The notes under the pieces are model-generated. The model had not been told where the DNA came from. It made no database searches and saw only the letters and a program-made list of their open reading frames with translations. Source: CAVYXK01 sp963772445 (lineage in GTDB: Bacteria; Pseudomonadota; Alphaproteobacteria; Acetobacterales; Acetobacteraceae). Taken from it: a DNA stretch of 64,000 nucleotides. Of the stretch, positions 53,655 to 62,275 are shown in pieces. Both the position numbers and the translations under genes were made by a program. Location: the NCBI GenBank assembly GCA_963772445.1, contig CAVYXK010000015.1, forward strand, positions 310,001 through 374,000. Direction: 5' to 3'. The first letter of the stretch is position 1. Every line of letters begins with the position of its first letter.

Positions 53655-56381
53655 ATGGCACTGGAAGTCACGGAAGCAAAATGGCTCAACCGCTTTACCG
53701 GCGGCGCCATCCCGCTGCCTCCGAGCAATCAGGCGCCGAGCGAGGCGGATACCCTAGAAGCGGATCTGCGCGCCCGCCAGGGCCGCGAGCGGATCGAGGA
53801 GCGCGCGCGCAAGGAGGTGATGCTCGCCGACGCCTTCAAAGCGGTCGAGGCCAAGAAGGACAAGATGCGCGACTACATGGACTTCGAGGTCGATCTGAAG
53901 CCCGAGGAGGGCACCAAGAAGTCCGGCTCCGTCAAGATGCCGACGCGCGACAAAGAGGGCAGGTCGGAGCGGGCGCTGGACACCCAGGCCGAGGGACCCC
54001 GACTGGAAAAGATGCCCGATCAGCTCGGCCTGGCCATGGACGCGATGTCGTGGCTGGTGGAACAGAGCGACAAGCTGGCCTCGCCGATGGTGGAACGCAG
54101 CTACATCGACGAGAAGAGCCGGACAATCAAGACACGCAAGGAACGCCTGTTCACCGACGACGAGATCATGCGCGAGCTCCACACGCCATTGGTGCGCGAG
54201 CTGGTGGTGCCGGAAAACTTCGTGCCAAAGAAATACAGTGCCACGCAGAAGATGATCGACCAGACCAACGATCCCTACATCGCCGAATGCAAGGCGAAGG
54301 GCAAGGATCCGGATACCGGCGCTGTGGCAGTGGCGAAGGGCGTCGTCACCCTCGCCTCCTCGGTCGCCACCACGGCGCTCAGTGCGCTCGGCCCGGTGAA
54401 GAGCGGCCAGCAGGCGATCGAGGGCAGCAACACGATTACCGACAAGGACAAGCTGGCCCAATATTCCAGTATCGTCGGTGGCGTTTCGGCGCTGCTGACC
54501 GCCGGCATCGACATTGTCGACCAGAGCGTGGACTACAGCCGTACCGGCGATTTCTCGGTCAGTGGCTTCCAAACGGTGTGCAACGGCCTTGCCACGGGGA
54601 TCGGCAAAGTCGTCTCCGGCGCCACGGCGGACCTGCAACTGGGCATGGCGGTCACCGCGGTGTTGCAGAGCGGCGTCTCCTCGGTAAGCATCGTCCCGCG
54701 GGTCACCAAATGGGCCAAGGAAGGTGGCGATTTCCCGCTCGATGAGCTGATCGTCGATATCGGCGGTGTGCTGGAGAAGGGCCTCTCCGCCGAGAGCTCC
54801 ACCACCGAAGGCGATGTCAGCAAATGGCTGTCGAAAAGCGCGTCGCTGGTCTCCGCCACGTTCAAGAGCGCGGCATCGGCGCAGAAGAAGCACCTGCTCG
54901 ACAGTATCCGTGGTGGCGATTGGAAGAGCGTCTGGGCGGTGCTTTCCGATGCCAGTGCCCAAGCGGCCCAGGCGGCGGTAGGCATCGTCTACACCGACAC
55001 CGCGGCGGAGGCCTCCGGCTACGCGGCGCAATCGGGTGTCTATGCCAATCAGCAGGCCAAGAGCGATGCGATCGACAAGTCATCACCGACCGTCGGGAAG
55101 CTGCCCGAACTGGTCGAGGGCGGCCGCGACGGGCTGGGCAAGCTGCTGGGCCAGGATCTGCGCGTGCTGCCCGACCTGCCGCCGACCGAGCTGGAGAAGC
55201 GCAAGGCGGCGATCGAGAAGGCGTTCAAGGCCAAGGAGAAGGAGCTGGCGGACAAGGTCGCTGACGACGAGCTGAAGGCGATCGAGAAGAAGCTGGCGGC
55301 CGAGCGCGAGGAATTTCAGACATCGCTGGACTGCCTCGGCTCGAAAAGCCCGAGCGACGCCGAGTTCAAGTCGATCGCCAAGTTGATCGCACAGATCGAG
55401 AAGGACCGCGCCATCTGGACGGCGGTGACCACATTGGGGGGTGCGCCGTTCAACGTCGCCGCGGAGTTCCTCGCGCCACTGAAGGCGGGCGGCGAGATCA
55501 TGAAGTTCATCGGCAATCTGAAAGAGGCGATCGACCGCGGCATCGCACTGCGCAACTGGATGGACGCGCGCAAGGACGCGGCCAGCGCGGTGAGCCACTA
55601 CGCCACTTCGATCGAGAACATGATCCAGAATCAGCGCGAGCAGATTTCCCACTACTCGATCCAGGCCGGACTCAACCTGCTCAAGACCGCGACCACCATC
55701 GCCCAGGTCAGTCCGCTGGCGCCGGCGTTCAAGGTTGCCACCTCGGCGCTGGACATGGCGGCCTCGACCGCGGACCTGGTATTCAAGTTTTATAAGCAGC
55801 AGGCGTTGCGCGCGGCGTGGGAGCAGACCAAGAAGGCGCTCGCCGACCCGAACAACCGCAAGCTGAATCTGATCGTGCGCGAGATGAACCCGACGCTGGC
55901 GAAATACAGCCTCGCGTATGGCGCGCTGATTGAGCGCGACACCACCGCCATCGGCGCGATGGACCGCGTCGGGCTGGATCGCGAGTCGCTGGCGCGCGCC
56001 AACCAGAAGGTCGCCAACGTCAAGAACTATCTCGAAAAGCTCTACAAGGATGACAATGTCGTCCTTGGCAAGCTGGATGCCGATCCAAGCAAGCCCAAGC
56101 TGCCGAAGCCGGCCCTGGAGGTGAAGCCCTGGGCGTTGTCGCACCGGATGTGGACGCAGGACACCAAGCTTACCACGCCCAACCCGCCGGCGATCGTCGC
56201 CGCGCTGACCGATGTCGAGGCCTATGCGGCCAAGGATCGCGACAAGCTCTCGACCGAGGATCTCGAGGCGTATGCCGACGCGCTCGACGATCTCGCCAGG
56301 GGCTTCACCGCCTTCATCGCGGTTGGCGAGTTCGGGCAGAAGTTGCCGGACGTGCAGAAGGTGGTGCAGGAGTACCCGTGA
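53655..56381 (+). CDS. unknown large protein with hydrophobic helical regions, third gene of three-gene operon
   Basis: 908 residues; GGAG eight bases before ATG 53655. The N-terminal 110 residues are charged. Residues about 220-350 are Ala/Gly/Ser-rich amphipathic to hydrophobic helices (VAVAKGVVTLASSVATTALS, SSIVGGVSALLTAGIDIVDQ, VCNGLATGIGKVVSGATADL), resembling membrane-inserting hairpins. A long coiled coil (LEKRKAAIEKAFKAKEKELA) is followed by ISHYSIQAGLNLLKTATTIA. The C-terminal block (NRKLNLIVREMNPTLAKYSL, AYGALIERDTTAIGAMDRVG, NYLEKLYKDDNVVLGKLDAD) looks like a conserved domain that I cannot name. No signal peptide, no RTX repeats, three cysteines. Probably secreted by a dedicated system or pore-forming (inference only). 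Confidence 0.82.
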   Translation: MALEVTEAKWLNRFTGGAIPLPPSNQAPSEADTLEADLRARQGRERIEERARKEVMLADAFKAVEAKKDKMRDYMDFEVDLKPEEGTKKSGSVKMPTRDKEGRSERALDTQAEGPRLEKMPDQLGLAMDAMSWLVEQSDKLASPMVERSYIDEKSRTIKTRKERLFTDDEIMRELHTPLVRELVVPENFVPKKYSATQKMIDQTNDPYIAECKAKGKDPDTGAVAVAKGVVTLASSVATTALSALGPVKSGQQAIEGSNTITDKDKLAQYSSIVGGVSALLTAGIDIVDQSVDYSRTGDFSVSGFQTVCNGLATGIGKVVSGATADLQLGMAVTAVLQSGVSSVSIVPRVTKWAKEGGDFPLDELIVDIGGVLEKGLSAESSTTEGDVSKWLSKSASLVSATFKSAASAQKKHLLDSIRGGDWKSVWAVLSDASAQAAQAAVGIVYTDTAAEASGYAAQSGVYANQQAKSDAIDKSSPTVGKLPELVEGGRDGLGKLLGQDLRVLPDLPPTELEKRKAAIEKAFKAKEKELADKVADDELKAIEKKLAAEREEFQTSLDCLGSKSPSDAEFKSIAKLIAQIEKDRAIWTAVTTLGGAPFNVAAEFLAPLKAGGEIMKFIGNLKEAIDRGIALRNWMDARKDAASAVSHYATSIENMIQNQREQISHYSIQAGLNLLKTATTIAQVSPLAPAFKVATSALDMAASTADLVFKFYKQQALRAAWEQTKKALADPNNRKLNLIVREMNPTLAKYSLAYGALIERDTTAIGAMDRVGLDRESLARANQKVANVKNYLEKLYKDDNVVLGKLDADPSKPKLPKPALEVKPWALSHRMWTQDTKLTTPNPPAIVAALTDVEAYAAKDRDKLSTEDLEAYADALDDLARGFTAFIAVGEFGQKLPDVQKVVQEYP

Positions 56382-56511
56382 GAAGGCGGAGGCGCGCCGA
56401 ACCAGCGTCAGGCTGGATCTCCAGGCAAAGAGCGGCGCCGTTCAGTAGCAACCAACCGGTGTCAACTAGCTCAACTAGTCGCGCTGAGGTCCGCTCTTAT
56501 ACCAACGGCCC

Positions 56512-56983
56512 TGGATGCTGACCCATAGCGTCATTCCCTATCGCGAGGGTGGACCACCGATCTGGGTCGGCGGGAACTTGCACTCAAGCCGAGTTCAAGC
56601 CGGGCGGCTGTTTGATGGCTGGTTGCCGATCACATCTGAACCGGCTGCGTGGGCCGATCAATGGGCGGAAGTGATAGACATCGCGCGCGCGGCGGGGCGC
56701 AACCCCGCGGCCATTACAGGCTCGATGTACTTGACACTCTCGCTGGACGACAACATTGACCGCGCAAATCAGCGACTGAACGCGTTTCTTGAACGGCATT
56801 ATGGTTAACCGGCCGCCAACCTCCGCACTTGGCAGGCCAAATTATGCCGGCCTCGCTGCCGGTGCGGTCGAGTGGCTGGCAAGTTACGAGCGCGCCGGAG
56901 CACATCATCTCGTCTTGCGCTTTGTCGGTGATCATGAGCGCCACTTGGAGGCGCTAGCCCATGTTTCCCTTGCGCGCTCATAA
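56512..56983 (+). pseudogene. LLM-class flavin oxidoreductase fragment
   Basis: The frame at 56515 reads HSVIPYREGGPPIWVGGNLH, RLFDGWLPITSEPAAWADQW, TGSMYLTLSLDDNIDRANQR and stops at 56808. The next frame continues RPNYAGLAAGAVEWLASYER, AGAHHLVLRFVGDHERHLEA and stops at 56983. This is the C-terminal half of a luciferase-like oxidoreductase with a frameshift; the N-terminal half is missing. It ends three bases before the IS1634 left end. Different subgroup from the protein at 1-576. Confidence 0.8.
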
Positions 56984-56985
56984 GT

Positions 56986-58959
56986 CGTTGATTTTGCTTG
57001 GCCTGGCGAGACGGTTTGGCACTACATCACGGTTTGGGCCGATTTTGGCGGGACTGGCGGATCAAGCTCGGTGATGCCGAGGGCGCTGAGCACCGCGGCG
57101 GCGCGCTGTGTGCCCCGTGTGACCGACCGTTTTGTGGTGCCGTTGCCGAGATCGATATCGACCACTCGGACAGATTTGAGAGCCGTCAATGCCTCGGTTG
57201 CGGAGAGGTCGAGATGTGCAGCCTTGAGCTTCTTTTCGATGGCCCGGTGCAGCAAGTGAGCTAATGCGGCGACGAAGATGTGGGCCTGCACACGGGCGTC
57301 AGTCTGATGATAGATCGGCCGCATGTCGATGACGTCTTTGAGATTGGCAAAAGAGCGTTCAACGTCGGCGAGTTCTTTGTAGAGGCGCACCGCCTCGACC
57401 GCGGACAGATTGGGTTCTTCGGTCTGGATGACGTATTTGCCTTCGTACGCCTTCTCCCTGGCGAAGTGGAGGGGATGCTCGAAGAAGCGAAAAACCCCGT
57501 CCTCATAGCGCCAGTCGTAGTAGCGGTGACCGTGATGGCGGGTCAGGATGGCGGCGGCAGCGGCGCCGACCTTCTCGGGGGCTTTCAGCTTTCCGCTGGC
57601 AACGCGACGCGCCAGCTTGTCGAGCTTGCTCCGCACGCGATCCATGGCCTTGAGGCGTTGCGCCTGCTCGAACGCCAGGCGCTCCTCGGAATGAACGACA
57701 AACACGCGGACACCGGGTCTGTTCGAGGTGACTTCCTGAACCAGTGTCTTTGGAGGTGTCGGCTTCTCGCCGGCAGTGATGCCGCACGGGCATTCGATCC
57801 ACGCTCCGGTGGCGCTTTGGATATAGTCGAAGATCTCGCCGCTGCGACGGCGATTGCGACCGACGATATAGCCATGACCGCTGCTGCGCAGCTCATCGAG
57901 GTTCTGGCTGGTAACCATGCCGCGGTCGCCCACCAACACGATGCGCTTGATGCCGAAGCGTTGCTCCAGATCATGCACCACATCGGAGACGGTCATGGCA
58001 TCGCGCCGATTGCCGGCGAACACGTGGTGCGCGATCGGCCAGCCGTCGACCAAGACCAGGCCGACCAACACCTGCGGGTTGCGCGGCTTGCCATCGCGGC
58101 TGTGGCCATGCGCGCCGAGCTCCGCTGGTCCCTTGCCTTCGAAATAGGTCGAGGTGAGGTCGTAGAACACCACGTCGATCTGCAGCGAGAACAGATCACG
58201 CAGCCTGAGATAGAGCGCATGCTCGATCGCCGCCTTGCGTTTGAGCAATTGGTCAAGCGTTCGGTACCACTGTTTGAGCTGGCGCAGCTCGACCTGCACC
58301 CGCGGCGTCCGGCTGGCTTTGCGCCTGGTCTCGTCGCGCCATTGCGCCAGCCAACGCCGACCGTCGCGATCGCAGACGAAGTCGGTCTCCAGCCAACGCG
58401 CCAGCCCATGCTCGCTGCCGGGTGCGGTGAGGCGATTGACCACCAGCAGCAAAGCACGGTCGCTCAGCGTGCTGACATCGCGATGGCCGGGCCTGCTCAG
58501 CCGGTCGAGTGTCGCCTCGAGCCCGAGCTCGCGCCACAAGTGGCGCGCCACCAGCGTCGGTCCCCAATCCCAGGCCGCGACCGCCTGCACCTGATCGGGC
58601 CGGAGGTCGCTGGCGGGGGCGGCAGCGACCGCCTCGCCGTGCAACAGGCGCGTCAGCTTGCCGAGGTCGAGATGCGCCGCCAGCACGTCGCGGCGACCGA
58701 GATTGAGAATGGTGCGATGCCGTGTCTTGCCCTTCTCGCGAAAGGCTTCGACGACGCGCACATACTCGTGCGTCACCCCGGCGCCGCCGGCGGCGCGAAC
58801 CACGCGCAGGAACATCGCTTCCCCAATATCTGGCCCTGCGGATAGCAATAAGAATCCGAGTGTTGCAAGCAGGAAAATTCGCCAATTTCAGCGAACCTCT
58901 GTCACTACGTTTTCGCGAAAAACCGGGAAAAACGACCTCCGGATCAAGCAAAATCAATG
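56986..58959 (-). mobile_element. IS1634-family insertion sequence
   Basis: Ends share CGTTGATTTTGCTTGGCC (left, 56986) and CATTGATTTTGCTTGATCC (right, reverse complement from 58959). The element, about 1974 bp, holds one intact transposase. No target duplication was found, so the exact ends are uncertain by a few bases. Confidence 0.78.
57022..58815 (-). CDS. IS1634-family transposase
   Basis: 597 residues from ATG 58815 (MFLRVVRAAGGAGVTHEYVR); an ATG at 58848 is also in frame. VRVVEAFREKGKTRHRTILN, RDVLAAHLDLGKLTRLLHGE are typical N-terminal segments. The DDE region has VVFYDLTSTYFEG, LVGLVLVDGWPIAHHVFAGN, IVLVGDRGMVTSQNLDELRS and YKELADVERSFANLKDVIDM, with the Y-R/K-E IS4-type signature in the last. 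C-terminal HIFVAALAHLLHRAIEKKLK is conserved. Intact. Family recognised from the order of these motifs. Confidence 0.93.
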   Translation of the reverse strand: MFLRVVRAAGGAGVTHEYVRVVEAFREKGKTRHRTILNLGRRDVLAAHLDLGKLTRLLHGEAVAAAPASDLRPDQVQAVAAWDWGPTLVARHLWRELGLEATLDRLSRPGHRDVSTLSDRALLLVVNRLTAPGSEHGLARWLETDFVCDRDGRRWLAQWRDETRRKASRTPRVQVELRQLKQWYRTLDQLLKRKAAIEHALYLRLRDLFSLQIDVVFYDLTSTYFEGKGPAELGAHGHSRDGKPRNPQVLVGLVLVDGWPIAHHVFAGNRRDAMTVSDVVHDLEQRFGIKRIVLVGDRGMVTSQNLDELRSSGHGYIVGRNRRRSGEIFDYIQSATGAWIECPCGITAGEKPTPPKTLVQEVTSNRPGVRVFVVHSEERLAFEQAQRLKAMDRVRSKLDKLARRVASGKLKAPEKVGAAAAAILTRHHGHRYYDWRYEDGVFRFFEHPLHFAREKAYEGKYVIQTEEPNLSAVEAVRLYKELADVERSFANLKDVIDMRPIYHQTDARVQAHIFVAALAHLLHRAIEKKLKAAHLDLSATEALTALKSVRVVDIDLGNGTTKRSVTRGTQRAAAVLSALGITELDPPVPPKSAQTVM

Positions 58960-59017
58960 GGACCGGCTCAGCCTGCCGGACCCGAAGGGGAAACATGGGC
59001 TTCTGTAATGGGGCCGC

Positions 59018-59266
59018 TGGTGTCAAGACCCTCGTTAACGCATCACGCCGCAGGGCTCGGGCTTCTGTTCGTGGTCGGCGTTGGAGCCGCCACTTCATGC
59101 GATCAGACAGACCGAGCGAGCCAATCTAGGGTGCGCGTGGTCCGGTGGTTGCTCCGGCCGACGCCCATGTTTGCGGCTTCACTCGATCCGCGTCCCTGCG
59201 ACGGGACCTCGTTATCGAAGAGCTGTTGCGCCCTCCGTTGTCCCCCTCCTTTTCCGGTTGAACTTA
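59018..59266 (-). ncRNA. possible bridge/seek RNA region of the IS110-type element
   Basis: Non-coding end of the element downstream of the transposase. Presence of a guide RNA is expected from work on IS110/IS1111 elements; I did not derive a specific structure or target-binding loops here. Confidence 0.25.
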
Positions 59267-60304
59267 TCAAGTGGCAGCGTCGGCTGACGTCCTGCTCCAG
59301 CGGAACTCGCTGCCATCAACCCACATGCGATGCAGCACCACCGCCAGTTTGCGTGCCAGCGCCACCTTCGCCCGCTTCAACCCGCGCAGCTTCGCGATCC
59401 GCAGGGCCCACGCCTTCAACGCGGAGAACCGCGTGGTGCGAGTGAGCATAACGTTTGCCGCTTCAAACAGCGTGGTTCGTACCATCGCATCGCCAACCTT
59501 GCTGATTCGCCCCGTCCAATCCACCTCGCCAGATTGGTACTTCTTCGGTGTCAGGCCAAAATAGGGCCCGACATCCCTGGATTTGCGAAATCTCGTCGGA
59601 TCGTCGATCGCCGTCTTGTAGGTTATCGCAACAACTGGCCCGACACCAGGCACGCTCATCAGACGTCGGCATATAGTATCGTGACGGACGATACGCAACA
59701 ACATCCGATGCAGTTTCCCGCATTCGTCTCGCAGGCTCGCCCGCGCCTTCAGCATCGCGTCCGCAACCGGCTCCAGCATCGGATGCCCTGTCACCAGCGC
59801 CCGGATGCGAGCCTCATAGCCGTTCTTGCTCACCTTGCCGACTTTCAGGCCGAAGCCGCGCAGCAGGCCGCGAATGCCGAGCTCGACATCGTGCAGCTTG
59901 CCCAGCAGCAGCTTCCGCCCGACCAGCAGCACCCGGATCTCTTGCGCCGGCAGCGTCTTCACGTGCACCGGTCGAAACCAGCCCAGGCGCATCAACTGCG
60001 CCATGCCGCGTGCGTCGTTGCGATCCGTCTTCACCGTCATCGCCTTCAATGCCGCCTTGACGTGCCGGGTCTCGATCAGGATCGCCGGAAGCCCTGCTTC
60101 CGTCAGCCCCGCATGCAGCCACTGCGATAACGGACCCGCTTCCAGGCCAACCCGCGTGAACGTCAGGCCGATATCGCGAAAGAACGCAACGAGCGCCTCC
60201 GGCTCGCTCACCACCTTCGCCTCGCGGATGATCTTCCCGGTCCCGTCCACCACGCACACACTGCTGAGTTCCAGCGAGACGTCGATTGCGGCATAGTATT
60301 CCAC
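59267..60304 (-). CDS. IS110-family transposase (DEDD)
   Basis: 345 residues from ATG 60304 (MEYYAAIDVSLELSSVCVVD). A RuvC-like N-terminal domain with D in AAIDVS, E in VGLEAGPLSQWL and D in KTDRNDARGMAQLMRLGW, and a C-terminal Transposase_20 domain with LMSVPGVGPVVAITYKTAID, DVGPYFGLTPKKYQSGEVDW and the serine-region TGRISKVGDAMVRTTLFEAA. It is a DEDD recombinase guided by element-encoded RNA. Intact. Confidence 0.95.
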   Translation of the reverse strand: MEYYAAIDVSLELSSVCVVDGTGKIIREAKVVSEPEALVAFFRDIGLTFTRVGLEAGPLSQWLHAGLTEAGLPAILIETRHVKAALKAMTVKTDRNDARGMAQLMRLGWFRPVHVKTLPAQEIRVLLVGRKLLLGKLHDVELGIRGLLRGFGLKVGKVSKNGYEARIRALVTGHPMLEPVADAMLKARASLRDECGKLHRMLLRIVRHDTICRRLMSVPGVGPVVAITYKTAIDDPTRFRKSRDVGPYFGLTPKKYQSGEVDWTGRISKVGDAMVRTTLFEAANVMLTRTTRFSALKAWALRIAKLRGLKRAKVALARKLAVVLHRMWVDGSEFRWSRTSADAAT

Positions 60305-60378
60305 GGCTGTCCCTCTCTCGATGCTTGGGCCCGAGCCATTCGGACCCCGTTACACAACCATCACTGTGAGGGACAGCC
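60305..60378. other. 11-base inverted repeat upstream of the IS110 transposase
   Basis: GGCTGTCCCTC (60305-60315) and GAGGGACAGCC (60368-60378) are perfect inverted copies 52 bases apart, immediately before the transposase start. Likely a leader hairpin controlling transposase expression or part of the element end. Confidence 0.6.
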
Positions 60379-60417
60379 ACCGCTCCCGCTAGCCCGTTCG
60401 CTGGGCGGCCCCATTAC

Positions 60418-60783
60418 CGCATCTAGCGGCCAGGCGCTGAAGGCGAGGCGATCAGATCAGGGTGGCGCCAAAGGCCGCTGTGGAACCGGCTGTTCCGCGC
60501 CGAACCCCTGCCCCCGCGCAGGGGAGTCCGGGGTAGCTCGTCGTCCAACCGGTCAAAACCCCTGTGCAGAGACACTGTAGTGCCCTGAGTCGTTCATACT
60601 GCGGGGTACAATCTCTCTCCGTCGCGCTCGCTGGCCTGTGTGTCGGTCCCCAAACCGATGCCGCCGAGGTCCGGCTCCGCCGCTGCCACCTCAAATGCTG
60701 CGATCCACCCCACGCAGGCACGCCCCTAAAAATTGCCTCCCAGGAAATCTTTCCTTGACATCGCCCGCGTTTGTGTTCTTGTT
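60418..60783. other. intergenic, small hairpin only
   Basis: 366 bases without a recognised gene. CCCCTGC (60505-60511) and GCAGGGG (60518-60524) form a short hairpin. TTGCCTCCCAGGAAATCTTTC precedes the next gene. Confidence 0.4.
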
Positions 60784-61590
60784 ATGTTCGTGTTCGACGC
60801 CGCCACCGCACCGGCCGAAGCCCTCCAACCCGATCCCGATCGGGCCGTGCCCCCTCGCATCGGCCAGGCCCTCGGCCTCCTCCGCACTCTCATCGCCTAC
60901 GGCAGGAATCTCGCCGACACGCTGCGCCAGCACAGCGCCGCCCCGCATCTCCTCCCCTGCTTCGCCTTCGTCGCCAGGACCTTTGCCACCACCGATCTCG
61001 CGCTGATCCTCGCCCGCATCACGCGTGGCCTGCTCCGCGCCGCCGCGCTCGAAGACAGGCTCCGCCAGCGCGCCGCCCGCGGCCGGGACCTGCAGCAGCC
61101 TGCGCGCAGCCGCCCGCCGTCCGCGCGCAAGCCGCGCGCCGCCACACCGGCCACAAGGCAGCACGATCCGGCCGGCGATCCGTGCCTCGCCAGCCCGCCC
61201 ACGCTCGAGCAAATCGCCGCCGAGGACCGCCGCCGCCCGATCGGCGCCGTCCTCGTCGATATCTGCCTCGATCTCGGCATCGCACCTGGGCAGATGAATC
61301 GTGCGACGTGGGACGAACTGTCCCTCGCTGTCATCGAGTACGGCGGCAGTCTCGTCACTCTCATCTTCAGCCGCTTCAGCCGCAAGCTAAGCCAGCTCTC
61401 CGGCGATCCCGCCGCCGGCGCCGACTTCGGTCCCATTCCCCTAACCGGCCCGCCCATCTTTCCCCCCTGGCCCATAGCGCGTGCCGCCTCCCCTTGCGGG
61501 AGGATCGAGCCGCGAAGCGGATCGATGGGGGAGGAGGCCGTGCCAGTTGCGGCACCACGGGACCGGCCCACGCCAGCCCCGCCGTCCTGA
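60784..61590 (+). CDS. conserved hypothetical protein, Acetobacteraceae-like
   Basis: 268 residues if started at ATG 60784 (MFVFDAATAPAEALQPDPDR); the frame is open from 60733. PPRIGQALGLLRTLIAYGRN, FAFVARTFATTDLALILARI, TRGLLRAAALEDRLRQRAAR and a Pro/Arg-rich centre are followed by IGAVLVDICLDLGIAPGQMN, LAVIEYGGSLVTLIFSRFSR and PIFPPWPIARAA. I recall similar proteins of unknown function as multi-copy hypotheticals in Acetobacteraceae. The last about 30 residues (SPCGRIEPRSGSMGEE) are encoded by palindromic repeat sequence and are probably not native. No signal peptide. Confidence 0.6.
   Translation: MFVFDAATAPAEALQPDPDRAVPPRIGQALGLLRTLIAYGRNLADTLRQHSAAPHLLPCFAFVARTFATTDLALILARITRGLLRAAALEDRLRQRAARGRDLQQPARSRPPSARKPRAATPATRQHDPAGDPCLASPPTLEQIAAEDRRRPIGAVLVDICLDLGIAPGQMNRATWDELSLAVIEYGGSLVTLIFSRFSRKLSQLSGDPAAGADFGPIPLTGPPIFPPWPIARAASPCGRIEPRSGSMGEEAVPVAAPRDRPTPAPPS
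61487..61540. repeat. palindromic repeat, copy 5 (inside the hypothetical 3' end)
   Basis: CCTCCCCTTGCGGGAGGATC then GAGCCGCGAAGCGG and GATGGGGGAGG: nested palindromes of the same C/G-rich type as the copies at 639 and 8048. Confidence 0.55.
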
Positions 61591-61753
61591 TTCGGCACTG
61601 CTCCAGCTAGTGGCGCGCGCCCCCCTGCGGGACGGCGGCCCCAGCCATGACCCCAGGCCTGAGTGACTGCCACTCGAGCAGTGGATCAAGGGTGACTGGT
61701 GTCAGTCGGCTCTACAGGTGATACGCCGCAGTTTGAGCGACACGGGGCACTAG

Positions 61754-62275
61754 GTGAGCGACGACGCGGCATGTCAGCGACTTTACGGCTGTCTTGACGC
61801 TCTTGGTATCGCACCCTCGCCGGCGGTCCCGTACCGGGCCCACCGCACCGTCGAGGAGGGCAAGGCGCTACGCGGCGCCATGACCGGAACGTTCACCAAG
61901 AACCTGCTGCTGAAGGACAAGAGGGGCCGGCTGTTCCTGCTGGTGGCGCACGAAGACCGCGACATCGACCTGCGCACCCTGCACCCCCGCCTGGGTGCGA
62001 ACGGCCGAGTCGGCTTTGCCTCGCCCGACCAGATGCGGGCCATCCTTGGCATCGAGCCAGGGGCTCTGACGCCACTCGCCATCATCAACGACAGCAACAG
62101 ATTGGTAACGGTCGCGATCGACGCCACTCTGATGACCGCCGAGCAGCTCAATTTCCATCCGCTGGTACAGACCATGAGCATCGGCCTGCGGCCGGCCGAC
62201 CTCGCCGCCTTCGTCGCGTCCTGCGGCCGTCAGGCGCTGATCGTCGATCTCTCGACCAGCGCCGGCGATCCGTAG
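61754..62275 (+). CDS. YbaK/ProX-type aminoacyl-tRNA deacylase
   Basis: 173 residues from GTG 61754 (MSDDAACQRLYGCLDALGIA). GTFTKNLLLKDKRGRLFLLV contains the catalytic-type Lys of YbaK/ProRS-INS domains; LHPRLGANGRVGFASPDQMR, IEPGALTPLAIINDSNRLVT, VAIDATLMTAEQLNFHPLVQ and TMSIGLRPADLAAFVAS complete the fold. It resembles ProX (prolyl-tRNA deacylase, hydrolysing Ala- or Cys-tRNAPro). Its last 46 bases overlap the 3' end of phnC on the opposite strand, tail to tail. Confidence 0.92.
   Translation: MSDDAACQRLYGCLDALGIAPSPAVPYRAHRTVEEGKALRGAMTGTFTKNLLLKDKRGRLFLLVAHEDRDIDLRTLHPRLGANGRVGFASPDQMRAILGIEPGALTPLAIINDSNRLVTVAIDATLMTAEQLNFHPLVQTMSIGLRPADLAAFVASCGRQALIVDLSTSAGDP

Larger units (their letters stand above)
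59005..60417 (-). mobile_element. IS110-family element with subterminal repeats (IS1111-like)
   Basis: The 13-base word GTAATGGGGCCGC at 59005-59017 recurs inverted at 60405-60417, flanking the IS110 transposase. Subterminal inverted repeats are the mark of the IS1111 subgroup. The longer non-coding end (about 250 bases, 59018-59266) is downstream of the transposase, where IS1111-type elements encode their guide (bridge/seek) RNA. Exact ends are uncertain because this family makes no target duplication. Confidence 0.65.

Noticed and set aside
53754..55031. 425-codon minus-strand frame opposite the third operon gene
   Set aside because: His/Arg/Gly-rich shadow; the plus strand has a longer frame, ribosome site and operon context.
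55083..56144. 353-codon minus-strand frame opposite the third operon gene
   Set aside because: Same reasons as above; no start context.
57280..58845. 521-codon plus-strand frame over the IS1634 transposase
   Set aside because: Antisense shadow of a recognised transposase.
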